From: Nereocystis luetkeana | Taxonomy: Eukaryota; Sar; Phaeophyceae; Laminariales; Laminariaceae | Assembly (NCBI GenBank): GCA_031213475.1 | Contig: JARUPZ010000035.1 | Coordinates: 733,336-797,335, forward strand | Reading direction: 5' to 3' | DNA: 64,000 nucleotides | Shown here: piece after piece, positions 12,490 to 25,034 of the stretch | How positions within the stretch are numbered: position 1 is the stretch's first letter | How the letters are laid out: each line of letters begins with the position of its first letter | Notes under the pieces: generated by a model | What the model was told of the DNA's origin: nothing | Seen by the model: only the letters and a program-made list of their open reading frames with translations | The model's database searches: none | Made by a program: the position numbers and the translations under genes

Positions 12490-14030
12490 CATATAGTAAC
12501 CCTCTGCTGTGGTATAGATACTACACTGCTACCTGACACTCTTGTACCAGGTACGGCAGTTCTCCCGGTATAAGGTAAAATACCGTGCCAGGAACGTACC
12601 AGGTATGATATGGCATACTACCAGGTACCGTGGGACATGTCTATGATGACGGCATGTAATTTTACTCATAGGTACGTAACCCTTCGAGGATCATCTCGTA
12701 TAGGTGCACGTAGTATAGCTGCCAAGGCAATGGCCGGGGAGTCGGTCTTGCGAATTGACCGTCTCAAACAGCAGCGTGCGCGCGTGAGCTGTGAACACCT
12801 TATAACAACAGCACTAGTACAGCAAAGCAACAAAGTGAGAGTGCGAGCAAGCTAATTCTGCTTCGTGTGTGTGTGGCTCGGCCATCTGGCTGTAAAAAAT
12901 AGTCCTTTGTTTCCGACACTTTCTCCCATCTGCCTGATCAAGCCCTACATCAGCAGTAGTAGATGCAAATGCAAAGCTAACTGCTGCGTGCGTCCAAGCG
13001 TCTATCCAATATCCACGTTTTGGGGTCAGATCACTTGAAAGTACAGAGTATAATGTTCCCCGTATACAATTACAGAGTAGTGGCCCCCTTTTAAAGTGCC
13101 GTTAAATAAGCGCCAGCAAACAATATCGGCAGTATAGCGGCAACCGGCACTATTCCGCAAACTGCCACGACTCTTATTACCAATGTTAACAGTAGTAACC
13201 CCATCTGGCCAAGCGATTTCACAGGCACTCACTCGTATACAGGGGAGCCGACACTACTATTACACTCAACCGGCACTATATACGAAGGGCCTTTGAACGT
13301 GCTTGTTAATACGCGCTTTATACTGGTGTACTTCTGTCTGCTGTAGACCTTTTTTGTAGCAGCAGTGGAAGAGCACGTAAGGGATCACGCTTCTTGCGGA
13401 GGAACGGGGGTACAGAAGGTGAACTATACTATTAATACCGGTATTTAATACCACACTTGCTGTACGAAGTAGGCCCATACGCACCTACGGGTACATATAT
13501 AACAGCAGTTTTGTTGACTGCTATGATACGAGTATGAGCTACGTACACCATACTTACTTGTAGGAACGCTACGGTGAGGAGAAAACGCACCAAATTGAAT
13601 GTCTCAGCTGAGTTACTCCGCTGCAGCACACTGCGAACACACTCGCTACAGACTGCTGTTGTGTATGTACACTGCTGCTGCAACACTGCATACTGCTGCT
13701 GGCGCACACGACTGCACAACAATGGCCGCCTGGTTGATGTTTACATATATATCTACTTGAAAATAATGTGCTGGTACAACGACCATTTCAGATTTTTAAA
13801 GAGTACCGGTACCAAGGTACTGCTGTAAAGTCAAGCGGTAGTTGTGATTCCAGATTTTTAAACCAAACACATGTAAATCGAGAGACCACCGCGGCAAGCA
13901 AGCAAGCACAGACGTTGAGTACAACAACCCCCCCTCCTCCCCCCCCGAGCACCACAGGACACATGCTACGGCATGCCAGCCCTCTGCCTACAACGAAACA
14001 CACATTTCGCGCATACTTTTTAGGTTTTAC

Positions 14031-14399
14031 CTCCGAATCAGGAGCAGCAGCAGCAGCAGTCTCTCCCTCGCTCGACGAATCCGCTTCGGCAGGCTCGGCC
14101 TTAGCGCCGTCCCCCCCCGAGCCGAAGCCCTTGAGCTGGTTGAGCATGTTCATTAGGTTGTCCATCAAGCTAGAGTCTGCGAACGCGGCCCTGGCCTTGA
14201 TCTTGTCCTCCTCTGGGGTGTTCTCCCCCATCGCCCCAGCCTGGAGAGGCTTCACGCCCTGAGAGCATGTTGAACCGCGCCCGCCAGCACTCGCGAGGTG
14301 CCCGCGGACCAGCGGAGCCGGAACGAAACCCTCGACGTCGCGAGCGGCCAGCAGCGCCACCGCGGCGAACAGTTGAAGCGGAATGGTCTTGTACATCAT
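14031..14399 (-). CDS. Plastid-targeted small protein, first exon
   Basis: It starts MMYKTIPLQLFAAVALLAAR DVEGFVPAP: a signal peptide followed by a Phe at the expected cleavage site. This is the bipartite presequence with the 'ASAFAP'-like motif of complex plastids. The mature part is short and charged, with an amphipathic Met/Leu helix (DSSLMDNLMNMLNQLKGFGS) and an Ala/Glu/Ser-rich tail. The exon is 123 codons and ends in phase 0 at GAG|GTAAAA. I do not recognise the mature protein. Its start faces the plus-strand gene at 14771, 371 bp away, so they may share a promoter. Confidence 0.6.
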
Positions 14400-14770
14400 G
14401 GTTGTGCTTGGTGGGAGAATTGACTAGCGATTTCGAGGAGGGTCGGTCGATGGGTCGGCGAACACGAGAAGAAAAAACACCAGCAGAACAACAGCAAAAC
14501 GAGAACAAAAGGTTTTTGAACTCGAGGATCTCGCGGATCCATTTTCTTGGGTTTCAACTTCAAAGAGGCTATACTATTCGAGGTAGTAGGGGGGAGCACG
14601 ACTTTTTTTTCCACGGTTTCATTTCGTGGAAAAGCGAAAAATACGACGAAAAAGCGAAAAAGCGCCTGAGATTTGAGAGAGGCAACCAATGCTTTCACCG
14701 ATCTCAGAGGGCTGTGTGTAGCAGCACCCCGGCCTCGTTCTTACTTGCGTGTGGTTGAGTACCACGAACG

Positions 14771-15307
14771 ATGACGCTAGGCTCACCAGCCCCGAGCGCG
14801 AGCACGATCGTGTCGACGACATCCACGAGAAAGAAGAAGCGGACGATCGTCGTCGTACGGCGGCCTCGCGACCCGAAAGGCGACGATGACCGTCTCCGCC
14901 CGTCAATCTCAAAGCAACATGACAACAGCGGCGACGATGACGACGATGACTATGCACCGCCCGCCTCGCCGAGGAAGAAAAAGACAGTGTTCGTCGCGCG
15001 ACGACCCCGACCAAGCGAGGGAAAGCTCTTCGAGCATGCCGGGGCTACTCCGTCGCATGGGAGTCTTCCGGGGCGAGGAGACCATCGCCTCGGAAGAGGG
15101 GAGGAAGGAGGAGGAGGAGGAGGAGGAGGAGGAGGAGGAGGAGGAGGAGGAGGAGGAGGAGGAGGAGGAGGAGGAGGAGGAGGAGGAGGAGGAGGGAAAG
15201 GCGGTGAATGTCTGTTGTCGACAACACCGCAAGGGAAGTTGGAGTGGCACCCCGACGGCCGAGTGCTCGAGAAAAGCGTGCTCGGGACGGCTGCTGCGTT
15301 CGAAGAG
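14771..15307 (+). CDS. Asp/Lys/Arg-rich protein of unknown function (first exon)
   Basis: The ORF is open from ATG 14771 and has a good donor at GAAGAG|GTGCGC (phase 0). The peptide holds two copies of a basic unit, RKKKRTIVVVRRPR and RKKKTVFVARRPRP, separated by an acidic run (DNSGDDDDDDYAPP). A poly-Gly run encoded by an uninterrupted GGA microsatellite (15107-15195) follows, then LEWHPDGRVLEKSVLGTAAA. No domain was recognised. A downstream exon could begin at 15728, but that region is repeat-like. Without splicing the ORF would stop at 15334. Confidence 0.45.
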
Positions 15308-15924
15308 GTGCGCCGGGGGGCATACTCTGTATGAGTAAAATGAGTACGCACCTGGTCATTTCTACCTATCTATACGTACGTCTGATGTGACTTAATAATA
15401 TGTATTCGTAGACAGGTTTGACGTGACTACTCCCGCGTGTGAGCGGCGCAAGTCTTACTACTGCTGTATGAAATACGTACGTGTATGATACCTCGATACC
15501 TGTTACGTAAGGCCGAGCTTTTGGATACCTGCGTTACTGCTGTTTGCGCCCCTACGAAGTTTGCGTTGGAATTCCAATGAAAATGTACCTGGTACTTTTT
15601 GTGTGCATACCACTCTGTCCCAAAATATAAGTATGTTTTGTATATTAATACTAAATTAGAAATATTATTTATATTTTGGGACAAAGTGGTATCTGATACT
15701 GACATTGCCGCTAATGTCGGAGATCCGCAGGCCTTAACGGCAAGCGGAGTATACGAGTACTCGTATGGGATCCGCCAACAACAACCACCACTTACCGAGC
15801 GAGGCTCGAAACCTTGATGTGACATCAACCTTGGGCAACCTCGACCTGAGGCAGAATCTATACGACGCAGCAGGGTTTATTTACTGCTGCAGTGTGGCGC
15901 TCGTCGTTGTGAGCACGATTTAGT

Positions 15925-16017
15925 AACCATTTTAGGACTGCAGTCCCGTTTTGGGGACAATCCACTCAATTTCGAAGCAGTTTGTCCCCGAAACAGGACT
16001 GCAGTCCTAAAAGGGTT
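15925..16017. repeat. MITE-A copy 3 (best preserved)
   Basis: The left arm TTTTAGGACTGCAGTCCCGT and right arm GGACTGCAGTCCTAAAAGGG are near-perfect inverted repeats of about 35 bp around an ACTCAATTT centre. Confidence 0.85.
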
Positions 16018-16513
16018 ATAGCCTCTTTGGGCCGACCGTCTGCGAGCAGCGTAGGCGACCGGCAGTACGGGTAGGGCCATGTTGCGTCCGTGCCGTGCGT
16101 ACGACTCCTTGCGGTGTAATTCGGAGAACAATTTGTATTGCCACCCCCCAACCACACAGCAGTGGCGGTTGCTGCATGTTGTCAATTTTCCTCTCTGTGA
16201 AGTCAGTCCCCCAAGAGGATTGAATTCAACATCCTTCTGACTGGTACATATATACGCATCATCCCCCCGAGGAGTGATGCCTGGCGTTTTCATTTATTTG
16301 TTTCTAGTTGGGCCTATTCGTACACTGTGCACATACGTGCGCACACATCGGCATTTGTTTTTGCTTCAACCTGGGCTTGACACCCCGCCCCCTGTACCTT
16401 GTACACCCTAAACGTTGCGCGCGTGCTTGCTTTGTCGGAGCAGTACATGGTGACCCTTGCAGTGACAAGGAAGCCACGTCCTTGTAGCCCACGTTCTCCC
16501 ATGTTTCAGGTTG

Positions 16514-16624
16514 TATTACGGGGGACCTATAGTGTAAATAGGCCCTACGATATACACAAAAACCTATATATTTCCCTATTTTACTAGCAACATTTGGTCC
16601 TATTTACTATGGTCCCCCGTAATA
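16514..16624. repeat. MITE-B copy 2
   Basis: The ends are TATTACGGGGGACCTATAGT and CTATGGTCCCCCGTAATA. The interior AAAACCTATATATTTCCCTA is shared with other copies. Confidence 0.85.
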
Positions 16625-16684
16625 GTACAGTGCGAAGCTTCAGACGTATATACCGCAATACGATGCTCCCCACACACCGGTACA

Positions 16685-16790
16685 GTCCCTGGTAACGACG
16701 ACGCCAAATGTGAAGGTGTTACCTACTGAGCTATGGGGGTAAAAGATCGATCGATTACCGAGCCCAGGGTACCCCTTATAACATCTGGTC
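16685..16790 (-). repeat. SINE-1 copy, inverted and truncated
   Basis: It contains the minus-strand head ATAGCTCAGTAGGTAACACC (ends at ~16732) and the flanking GGGTACCCTGGGCTCGGTAA, but little of the body. Confidence 0.6.
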
Positions 16791-16821
16791 GTAAATATCA
16801 AGGAACTTCAGATGACAGTAA

Positions 16822-16910
16822 AATTCTTCTTTCGGGAAAGTTATTAGTGATCCATGTTGAAGATCATGCTGCACATTGTCGGATGACAAAAGAAATAACA
16901 ATAAAATAAC
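16822..16910 (+). repeat. AAT-tailed repeat D, copy 1
   Basis: It contains TCTTTCGGGAAAGTTATTAG and ATCATGCTGCACATTGTCGG, then an A/AAT-rich tail. Other copies are listed separately. Confidence 0.65.
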
Positions 16911-17164
16911 CAAATGTGCCTTTTTTTTACGAACAGACTGGTAGATACCTGGTATGTAGTAAATCCTTTTGGAGCGTGAGAGGCGAAAAAAAAAAGGTAA
17001 CGAGACTACAATACATATACCGAAGTATTTTTGGTGGGTGAGATGGAGGGATGTTGGTTGTAGTAGTCTTCATGAGCGTCACAACAGTTTTGATTTGTCG
17101 TATGATACTGCCGCGCTTTTGTTCTGCAGAGTTCTTCACTTTCTGTTCCTTAGTCTTTTTTTCG

Positions 17165-17347
17165 AACAACACTACACATTGTCGGATGGCAAGAATAATA
17201 ATAGTAATAACAATAATAATCACAGAAGGGAGGTGGGCTTGGTGCGTGGGTTTCCTTTTGTTTCCGAGGGTTTCTTCTTTCGGGAAAGTTATGAGTGATC
17301 AATGTTGAAGATCATGCTGCACATTGTCGGATGGCAAGAGGAATAAT

Positions 17348-17393
<46 letters not shown>

Positions 17394-17460
17394 GTAATGA
17401 TAATAATAGTAATAATAGTAATATGACGTAATAATAATAATAATTATAATAGTAATATAT
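17165..17460 (+). repeat. AAT-tailed repeat D, two tandem copies with long AAT tract
   Basis: A short copy (CTACACATTGTCGGATGGCA plus AAT units, 17168-17222) is followed by a longer one (GAAGGGAGGTGGGCTTGGTG ... GCACATTGTCGGATGGCAAG) and an imperfect (AAT)n tract at 17342-17455. Confidence 0.7.
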
Positions 17461-18028
17461 ATATACATGACGATGGCACCTAATGGCCACACGACGTACA
17501 GCGCGGGCTGCTTGTTTTCGCCAAGTGTTCCGAATGAAAATGAAAGGACTTTACAGCAGTACATAGTTGCACGACTCGGTGGCCGCAGCACGGGGCAGAT
17601 ACTCGCCATACGTACGAATGCTTATGCTGTCTGTGCCGTTGCAATGCACCAAACAGAGGAACGGCTTACTGTAGGAAGAACCCCCCGCTCCTGTTTGGCT
17701 TGGCCGCAATACGACGCGTACTACGTACGGTAGGGGACTTTAGCTCCATTTCTTCTGAGGCATTTGTTTCTAAGGCTCCTCTCTCAAGGAGCTCTATATC
17801 TCACCCAAGCTGACAAAACGTAAACCAAGATGAGAACAACCCCATGGATTGGTTTTACAGCGAAAAATATTGTAGAACGTTAATGGCATTCCAGCGACTC
17901 GTAGTGGGTATAATTAGTTCCTCGGCTCCCTCAAGAACCACGTCCGTCAGATTTTTTTTTGCCAAAAAGTGCTACTCGTACCTGTGTATCGTGCCACGGG
18001 TCATACCTGAGTCCCAAAAATAATTTAT

Positions 18029-18134
18029 GTTACGGAGGACCGTAGTAACCAGGACCCATCATATAAACAAACACCTAGATGTTCCGGCATTTTTCCTGGG
18101 CGTATTTGGTCCTGCTTACTAGCTTCCCCCGTAA
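18029..18134. repeat. MITE-B copy 3 (diverged)
   Basis: The ends TTACGGAGGACCGTAGTAAC and TAGCTTCCCCCGTAAT flank an interior with AAACACCTAGAT. It lies about 100 bp upstream of the proposed start of the fusion gene. Confidence 0.65.
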
Positions 18135-18231
18135 TATACCAGATATCACTGTTATAATAGGTGTTCATCCTTAGTGAGTACCTGGTACTACTGTACCGTA
18201 CGTACCGCTGTACGATTTCAATGCGCTGCAG

Positions 18232-18431
18232 ATGGACGCGCAGCTGGGTTGGGCGAAGCGCCCGGGAGACGACGAAATGGGCGCGCTCGAAGAGGGAGAA
18301 TCAGTGCGCTCGTGGCAGAGCCAGAAGAGCAAGCAGAGCACTATTCATAGTCGCAGTTTGAGGAGCGGCGGGGGGCGTCAAACCGGAGACAACAGCCTAG
18401 ACAGCCGACAACACAGCAGAGGGGATGCAAG
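18232..18431 (+). CDS. Fusion gene exon 1 (putative start)
   Basis: This exon runs from ATG 18232 to a GTGCGG donor and ends in phase 2, which matches exon 2. It encodes a hydrophilic Ser/Gln/Arg-rich segment (MDAQLGWAKRPGDDEMGALE...) with no recognised domain. An AG stands directly before the ATG, so it could instead be an internal exon. The frame is open back to a stop near 18175. Confidence 0.45.
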
Positions 18432-20506
18432 GTGCGGATCGTGCGCCGCGCTGTAGGGGCCATAGTACTACAGAAGGAGTTTGTAAAAGAAGGGCGTTCG
18501 CAGCGCACCTACTACATACGTACCAGGTGGTAGACACTAGTACGGACCCATTGAGGACGGTTGGCAGCGAGGGCGTTGTTAGAGCGCTTTGTACAATGAA
18601 TGCACAATTCGTATGATACACTGTAACGGAAAATGAAAAATGGTGGTCAAACGCAAAAAGGCTTATAAGAGCACCTTCAGTACTCTGTTACCAGGAAACT
18701 TCATGATCGCTATTTTTTTCCACTTGTCATCTGCCAATGCGTAACTCTTGTTCCAATCATACAATCCACATACAAAAAGGGATTCCAGAATCCGATGACT
18801 TCAACCACTGCAGAGTATCGATAGACTAAGACCAAGCATGCTGGTGCACAGAAAACTGACCATCTAATAACACCAAACAGCTTACGCCTAAGGAATATCC
18901 CGGTAACCGCACAGAGTGCCATATCACGACCGTTCCACAACCTTTGTACGGCTACGTACGTACCTCAAACCATTCCAGAAGCGCGTACTCCTACGAGTAT
19001 TTTCGTGCGCGCAAATCACCCGCCGACCGACCTACCCCCCGGCATACAGCCGCCCAGGAACATCATCGGGAGAAACAACGGACTCGCAGAGAGAGATGGA
19101 GCGGTATTTTCGCCGCCTTGCTGGGGCTGAGGAAACTTCTACCCGGAACAGGGCGGCAAGCGTTCGCAAGGTGGGTGGGTAGGTGGGTGGGTGGGTGCAC
19201 ACGAAATTAATCCGCCCTTCCCGCGACGACGATGAAACCGATAATCACGTGTAACCCCCTTGTGGACTGCACGCCCGTTGGAGGGAGGAAACGCTTGGAC
19301 TCAGAGTCAGATTCAGGTTTCTGTACGGTGCAGCACTCGAAAGGTTTTAGAGCCGGGAGAAAACTGCGGGGTTCGAGGTGCAACAAGCAGTCATTGGTGA
19401 CGAAGTTTGAATAAGAGTATACCTGGTACGGTACGGTACGGTACAGTAGTACCCACGTGCGAGAGTTGTTGGTGCCGGCATCCTCTTTTGCATCGAAGCC
19501 CAAACCGCCCGCCCGGCATCAACGAAATTGCTGGCGAGAGTTCTACGCGCGCACGATAACTCGAATAAGTGCGATCAACTCGCAAAAGTGCTTCAGTATA
19601 GATACGCCAACCCACCCACCCACACCATAAGAGATGAAAAAGAAACCCGCAGGTATTTTCAGGGTCTGGAGTGTTCTACCCGCGCGTGCTGTCGCGTGAT
19701 GGTGGTAATCGAATACGTAAAACGCGCGAAAAGCGGCAGCGGCCGTTAGATGTGCCGCCCTGGGTGTATGCACAATCCGACGTGAGCCGCGAGGAGGGGA
19801 AAAAAAATGCTGAATCCACTCTTCTCGCGATAAACTTGACAGCATGCATCGTAGTGGGGAGGGGGGGGGAGTGCCCGCCATGTGACCATACTAAAGGATC
19901 TGAGTTACGAAAGGGAGGGAGCTGGGGGGAAGTACGTAGGGCAAAACAATAGATGGGACGACACAAAAAAAACACTCAAGAAGATACCCCGCTTTCCTCT
20001 GTCAATATACTCACCTGTCGATGCTACACTACTGGGCGAGGGCCGGAGCAGGAGGCGAAGCTGATCGAGCACATAGGGCTAACGGAGAGGCTGACTATGT
20101 GCCGGGAGGGAAACGCCATGCGGCAGTGGGAACGTCGGCAGCGCGACTGGCACCGCGTGAGAGAACATATGGCCACCAAGATCGGGAAGGTGAGCTATTG
20201 TATATATCAGGCAGATATCCCCTACCTTTAATGAGGCAAGCACCTGCCAGGTTGAAGTGCCGCCGAACGTCTCCGCGCACAACACGTGGTATCTTCGGTA
20301 GGAGGTTTTTTTCTCTCGGCCACAATAGGCCCTGCGTAGCAGTAGTAGTACTACTATTAATACCACTCCTACTACTGCTACTACTACCACTACTACTGCT
20401 ACTGCTACTGCTACTATTACCTCCACTACTGCTGCTACTGCTGCTACTGCTGCTACTGCTACTACTGCTACTACTGCTAGTACTACTGCTACTGCTACTA
20501 CTACCA

Positions 20507-20552
<46 letters not shown>

Positions 20553-23500
20553 CTCTACTACTACTACTACTATTAATACTACTACTGCTACTATTAATAG
20601 AATGTATCGTTACATTTTTTAATCTCTGTGGCGGTGATAGATACCGGTAGCCCTCAAAGTCGGCAATCCTGGCTGTCACTAGCAGAGAGGCCAGCAACGG
20701 GGAACGTGCCACGTGCTTGTGTTCCAAAGGGGAGCAGTTTACTCGACAACTTGTTCCGAAGGTTGCGCACGGCGGAAACGAACACACCAGACAAACGCGG
20801 ATGTTGTGCTTCCGGCCGCGATGAAGTCGAACCAGAGAACCCTACGCGTCTCCACGTCATAGAGTATTGGCAGGGGCGTTTTCTTGTTTTCGCGGGTCTC
20901 ACCTGATAGCGAGACATTTGTTATGTTTGGCGACGACGGAGGGCACCGCGGTTCCCAAAGCACCGGCCGTCGGAAAACGAGGCAGCTCGAGCCGCTCTGT
21001 TCGTCTTGCCGCGGCCTCGATCAAGAGCCCGGCCGCTACAGTAGTAGCTCCACGCATGTTTGGGCACCGCCCCAAAATCTTTGCAGAAAGCTTTGACAAC
21101 GAGCCAAACCGTTACTGGGCTGTTGGCAGCACACCGTAGGTAAGTAAAATTGGTGACTAGATGGCGAGAACATAGTACTCCAAACAAAATATACTGTGTA
21201 GAACCCTAAGGGGATGGTACAAATGTTTTTTGGGTCCATCATGGGTTTAGATTTCTACGGCTCCCCTTAGTAGTCTCTCGTGTATCAAAGTCTACAAGGT
21301 TTCGCACGGCCTTCACCGCCCCCCCCCCCCCCCTCTCCCTAGAAGCGAACAGCCTACATAAGGGCTTTGCGGTGCGGTGCGATGTGCGTACGCCCTATTG
21401 CCTGACTCTCCAGGCGCCGGACGATCTGGTGATGTCGACGGGCGACGAATTCCGCGAGAGAAGCGAAGAGTACCAGCTTATCCAGAGCGCAATCCCGTCC
21501 CACGACAAGTACAGCAGCGACGGGTGAGTGAGCTCTCTCTTTTGCTAAGAAAATTGGTGGAGTATATGCATCTTTTTAGTTGAGGACTCTTGTGTGTGCA
21601 TGCACGTATAGAAGAAAAGTGAGGTGCGTATGTATAAGAGCAGAACTCTCGTCAAGGTACCAAACTGGGTGCTTTTCTTGCTCTTATGGTAGGGGTTTCT
21701 TGCACACCTCTCTGTCCCTATTTGTAAGGGCCGTTTTATACTAGCATTACACCGTAAAGGGTCTTTCCTTTCGAGGCAAACACGCGTGGTCTGCTCTTAG
21801 TCGAACGCGGGGAGAATGGAGAGTGACATGCAACGTGATGCACTTCCGGCGTCCATTGTCAAAGGGGGTAAATACTGAGGTTGAGACCTCGAGCGAAAAG
21901 ATCAAGCCCCCCCCCCCCAGCCCATCTTATGTTATGCTCTGGCGAAAGCGAAGAGGCAGTTTTTTTCTTGTGCCCCTTCGGCAATGTTCTCTCCGCTTTC
22001 GCCCATCCGCCTAACGGTGGCGTCTTTCTCTCTAGCACCTCCAGTCGGGATGCAAGAACTGGCTGTTGCGGACGCCTTGTTTTCAATCTGTACGGTATAG
22101 GCCCGCGCTTATGGAGAAACAACCCATTATAATAAGAACGCTAGGCTCAGTTTTCGGGGGATGCCTTAAGATGTTTGGGTCGAACAAATCGTGCTCAGCG
22201 GCGGGCGTCAGACTAAACCCTACACATTAGCCTATTACGGTCAAGGTTGCCCAAGGTTAATGCCAGATTAAGGTTTCAAGCCTTCCTCATACCAGGTTTT
22301 TCCTTGTCGGCTTGCCTATTCTGCATTGCCGTCTCTGAGCCTTATGTTCCTGAGCTTGAATGCTCGATCAAACGACCACCCGCTGGGTGTGATCTCTCTC
22401 AGTTCGTGGTCCGAACCCTCTTTACAGTACTATCTCCCTGTCCCGCCTTAAGCAAAGCCGGGCTCCATGGTCCGCCTTCTGAAAAGTCGGGGGCTCGTGC
22501 GGCTCAACTCCTCCCTTTTGAGATAATGATACACGTTGAGGTTCTTCCTCTGTGAAGAGAGGGCAGAGGTGGCACCGAAGTGTCTGTGAAGCTCACGTGT
22601 GAAGAAGAAGGAAGGAGATGGTTTAAAAACTAGCGCCGATGTGGCCATTATGAAAGAAGATTGATCTCAGAGATCAGGAGAAGAAAAGAAGGGAAGCGTG
22701 GAGAGGAAAAGAGAGAAGTGATCGAAGGGAGCGTGGCCATCACTTGACCATCTCGGGAAGACACACACACTACGGATAGACGCATTCTGTGGGCTGTTGA
22801 ACTGGCCGATGGTTCGTCCTATGACAACATTCCTTGATATTTATGGTGGCAAGCTAGATACCCTGCATTGTTGTCAACGTCCCGATCAAGGCAAGTTGAG
22901 CAAGTAATATGCCGAACAGCGAAGAGGGACTACTGCATTTATAGTCTCGCCGCATACTGCATTTACCGGAATATCCTAGCAAAGATGCTGGTGTACTTGT
23001 GTCCGTGCGTAGTGACTGCACATAAAATATATACGTGTGGATATCAACGTCCATATGCTAACACGCCCCCTTGATGGAAGTCAGTATCTAGAGTAGCGCT
23101 TAGGGTATAGAAACATTATACTCAGAAAATCAAAATGCAAAATGGTACAACATCTTCAGTCCTGCGCGATGGTAGCGGCAAAATACGGAGAAAACGTAAA
23201 CACAAATGTTGCAACATACGCTGGTCCGTGTAAGAAACCGTTGCAATATGGATGATTCATGTCACAATCGCCAATCGTGGTTGTGCATGACCACTATGTC
23301 ATATCATACGAAGGAAAAGCAGAGAAAATCATCTGCTGTATTTGCAACGCGCCTCCTCAATTGAATGCTACAACTTTAAGCAGTGTATGAAACAAAACTG
23401 GTGGCATAACCACAACCGAGCAACAGCATCCAACCCTACCCCGTCGCGTCTCTCACCCCGCGCGCTGCCTTCACCATTTATCAGGTTCTGGGTTATGTCG

Positions 23501-24980
23501 CTGCGGGGATACGGAGGACGCACGTGCAGCGTCGGAAATATTTTCAGCGGCCTCTATTGCGCGATAGAAGATAAGATACCGCCACCCCGCGCGGTCCGCA
23601 AGCCGACCGGCCGCCCCGCAGACGCGACTCGCAAGCGCACCTGGCGCGACAGCGAGGCGCTCGCCCTTCGCAGGAGGCAGCTCGCTCCAGCTCTGAGGGG
23701 CCTCCGGCCGCGGAAGCTGCAAGCCGAGGAAACTTCCGGTAAGCATCCTTCTATTGCGGCGACCACGGGAGAAGGGAAGAAAGTTCGGAAGGAGGAGGCA
23801 GGGGAAGTTTACGAATCCGTCGTAGACGCGTGCGGCGTTAGGGGCACGTAGCACATTTAGGCCGAACCGTTTCTGACGGATGGGGGCTTCTCAACTGAGG
23901 AACTACCCAGTAAGGCATGCCGTATAAGGGGCATGCATATGGTTGGAATGCCAGTTGTGACTCACTGGAGTATCTTGAATCCGGCATGAATGAACCATAT
24001 CATAAATATGGGGGCGGGGGGTGGGTTGTTCGTTTGCATGCCTGGGCCCTGAGGGTTAATTCATCGGGGTGCATTTGTATTGTTTCTCTCTAAATCAGTT
24101 TCTGGATGAGGTACATAGAGCCCCTCAAGTACGTAGCCGCAGGAACGCAGCGGGTAGTGATAGATGACCAACAAACTCCTTTATTCTTCTTCTTCTACCA
24201 GAGCTGCTCGTGCGAGGGCAGGATCTGCTGGAGTGGGCCGAGGTGTCGAGCAGAGAGTACTTCCAGCTACGGCGTGCTCAGGAAGCCGAGGTGCGTTTGT
24301 TTCTGGTTCGGTCTCCTCCGCCAACCAACTTCGTTTGACGTTCTTCCTCTTTCTCTCTTGGCCTGGCCACGGGAGCTTTGAGTGCGGGACACGAAAAATG
24401 ACCTTGTAGGTAGTCGGGGAGGCGATGAGCGGATGCATTCGGCTTTGAGGTTTGAGCACCAGGTAGTTTGCTGCGGAGGGGAGTTGCTCCTGAGGAGGCT
24501 TCTGCTACAGGCGTGCAACCCTGACAACCATGAGATAATGAGGATAATCTCACATTAGCTCATTTTCCTGAAATCTAGCCCCGTGGTCACAAAACAGGCT
24601 ACGACAAAAGCGTTTCAAACGGAAGAAAAAAATAGGCACAAAAAAAGTAGCGTGTACCACAGTAGTACCGGTACGCAAGGCAACGGTACCAACGAGCAGT
24701 GGTATACCTGTGGTATACCATCCCGTATCACTTGGAACCAAAATATACTAGGAACGTACCCATGGTATATACGTACACGGGAAAAACAAAAAAGGAACGA
24801 ACCTCGTGGCTCTTTATTCCCGCCGGTCCTACCGGCCCAGCGCCACACGGTGTCTACGAATAGAGGCCGCTTTCTACGGGCGTGAAACAGTGGGAAACGC
24901 TGGCAATACGACCCATGAAGCGCATCCGCGTGTGCTGTCCATTTATAGAACGCACTACTGTACTTGTGCGGTGTGGTGAG

Positions 24981-25034
<54 letters not shown>

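Larger units (their letters stand above)
9740..13780. other. Gene-poor stretch with MITE, SINE-2 and repeat C copies
   Basis: It has a 37-bp poly-C run at 10043-10079, MITE-A copies, repeat C plus SINE-2, and many TACCAGGTA motifs (11083-11105, 12545-12625). No coding region is supported. It would be the intron of the candidate gene joining 14031 and 9728. Confidence 0.55.
15340..18225. other. Gene-poor stretch upstream of the fusion gene
   Basis: It contains MITE-A, MITE-B, SINE-1 and AAT-tailed repeats. The perfect short inverted pair at 15615-15690 (ACCACTCTGTCCCAAAATAT and its complement) is another small foldback. No gene was recognised. Confidence 0.6.

Noticed and set aside
17467-17733. 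88-codon ORF (MTMAPNGHTTYS...)
   Set aside because: No motif, no splice partner and no coding-like composition; it lies between repeats.
20021-20650. Long poly-Leu/poly-Ser/poly-Val ORFs on both strands
   Set aside because: They are produced by the ACT/CTG triplet tract in an intron. Only the first ~140 bp (exon 3) is coding.
24984-25031. Telomere-like or recombination hotspot signal
   Set aside because: It is a plain (CA)n microsatellite without telomere repeats.
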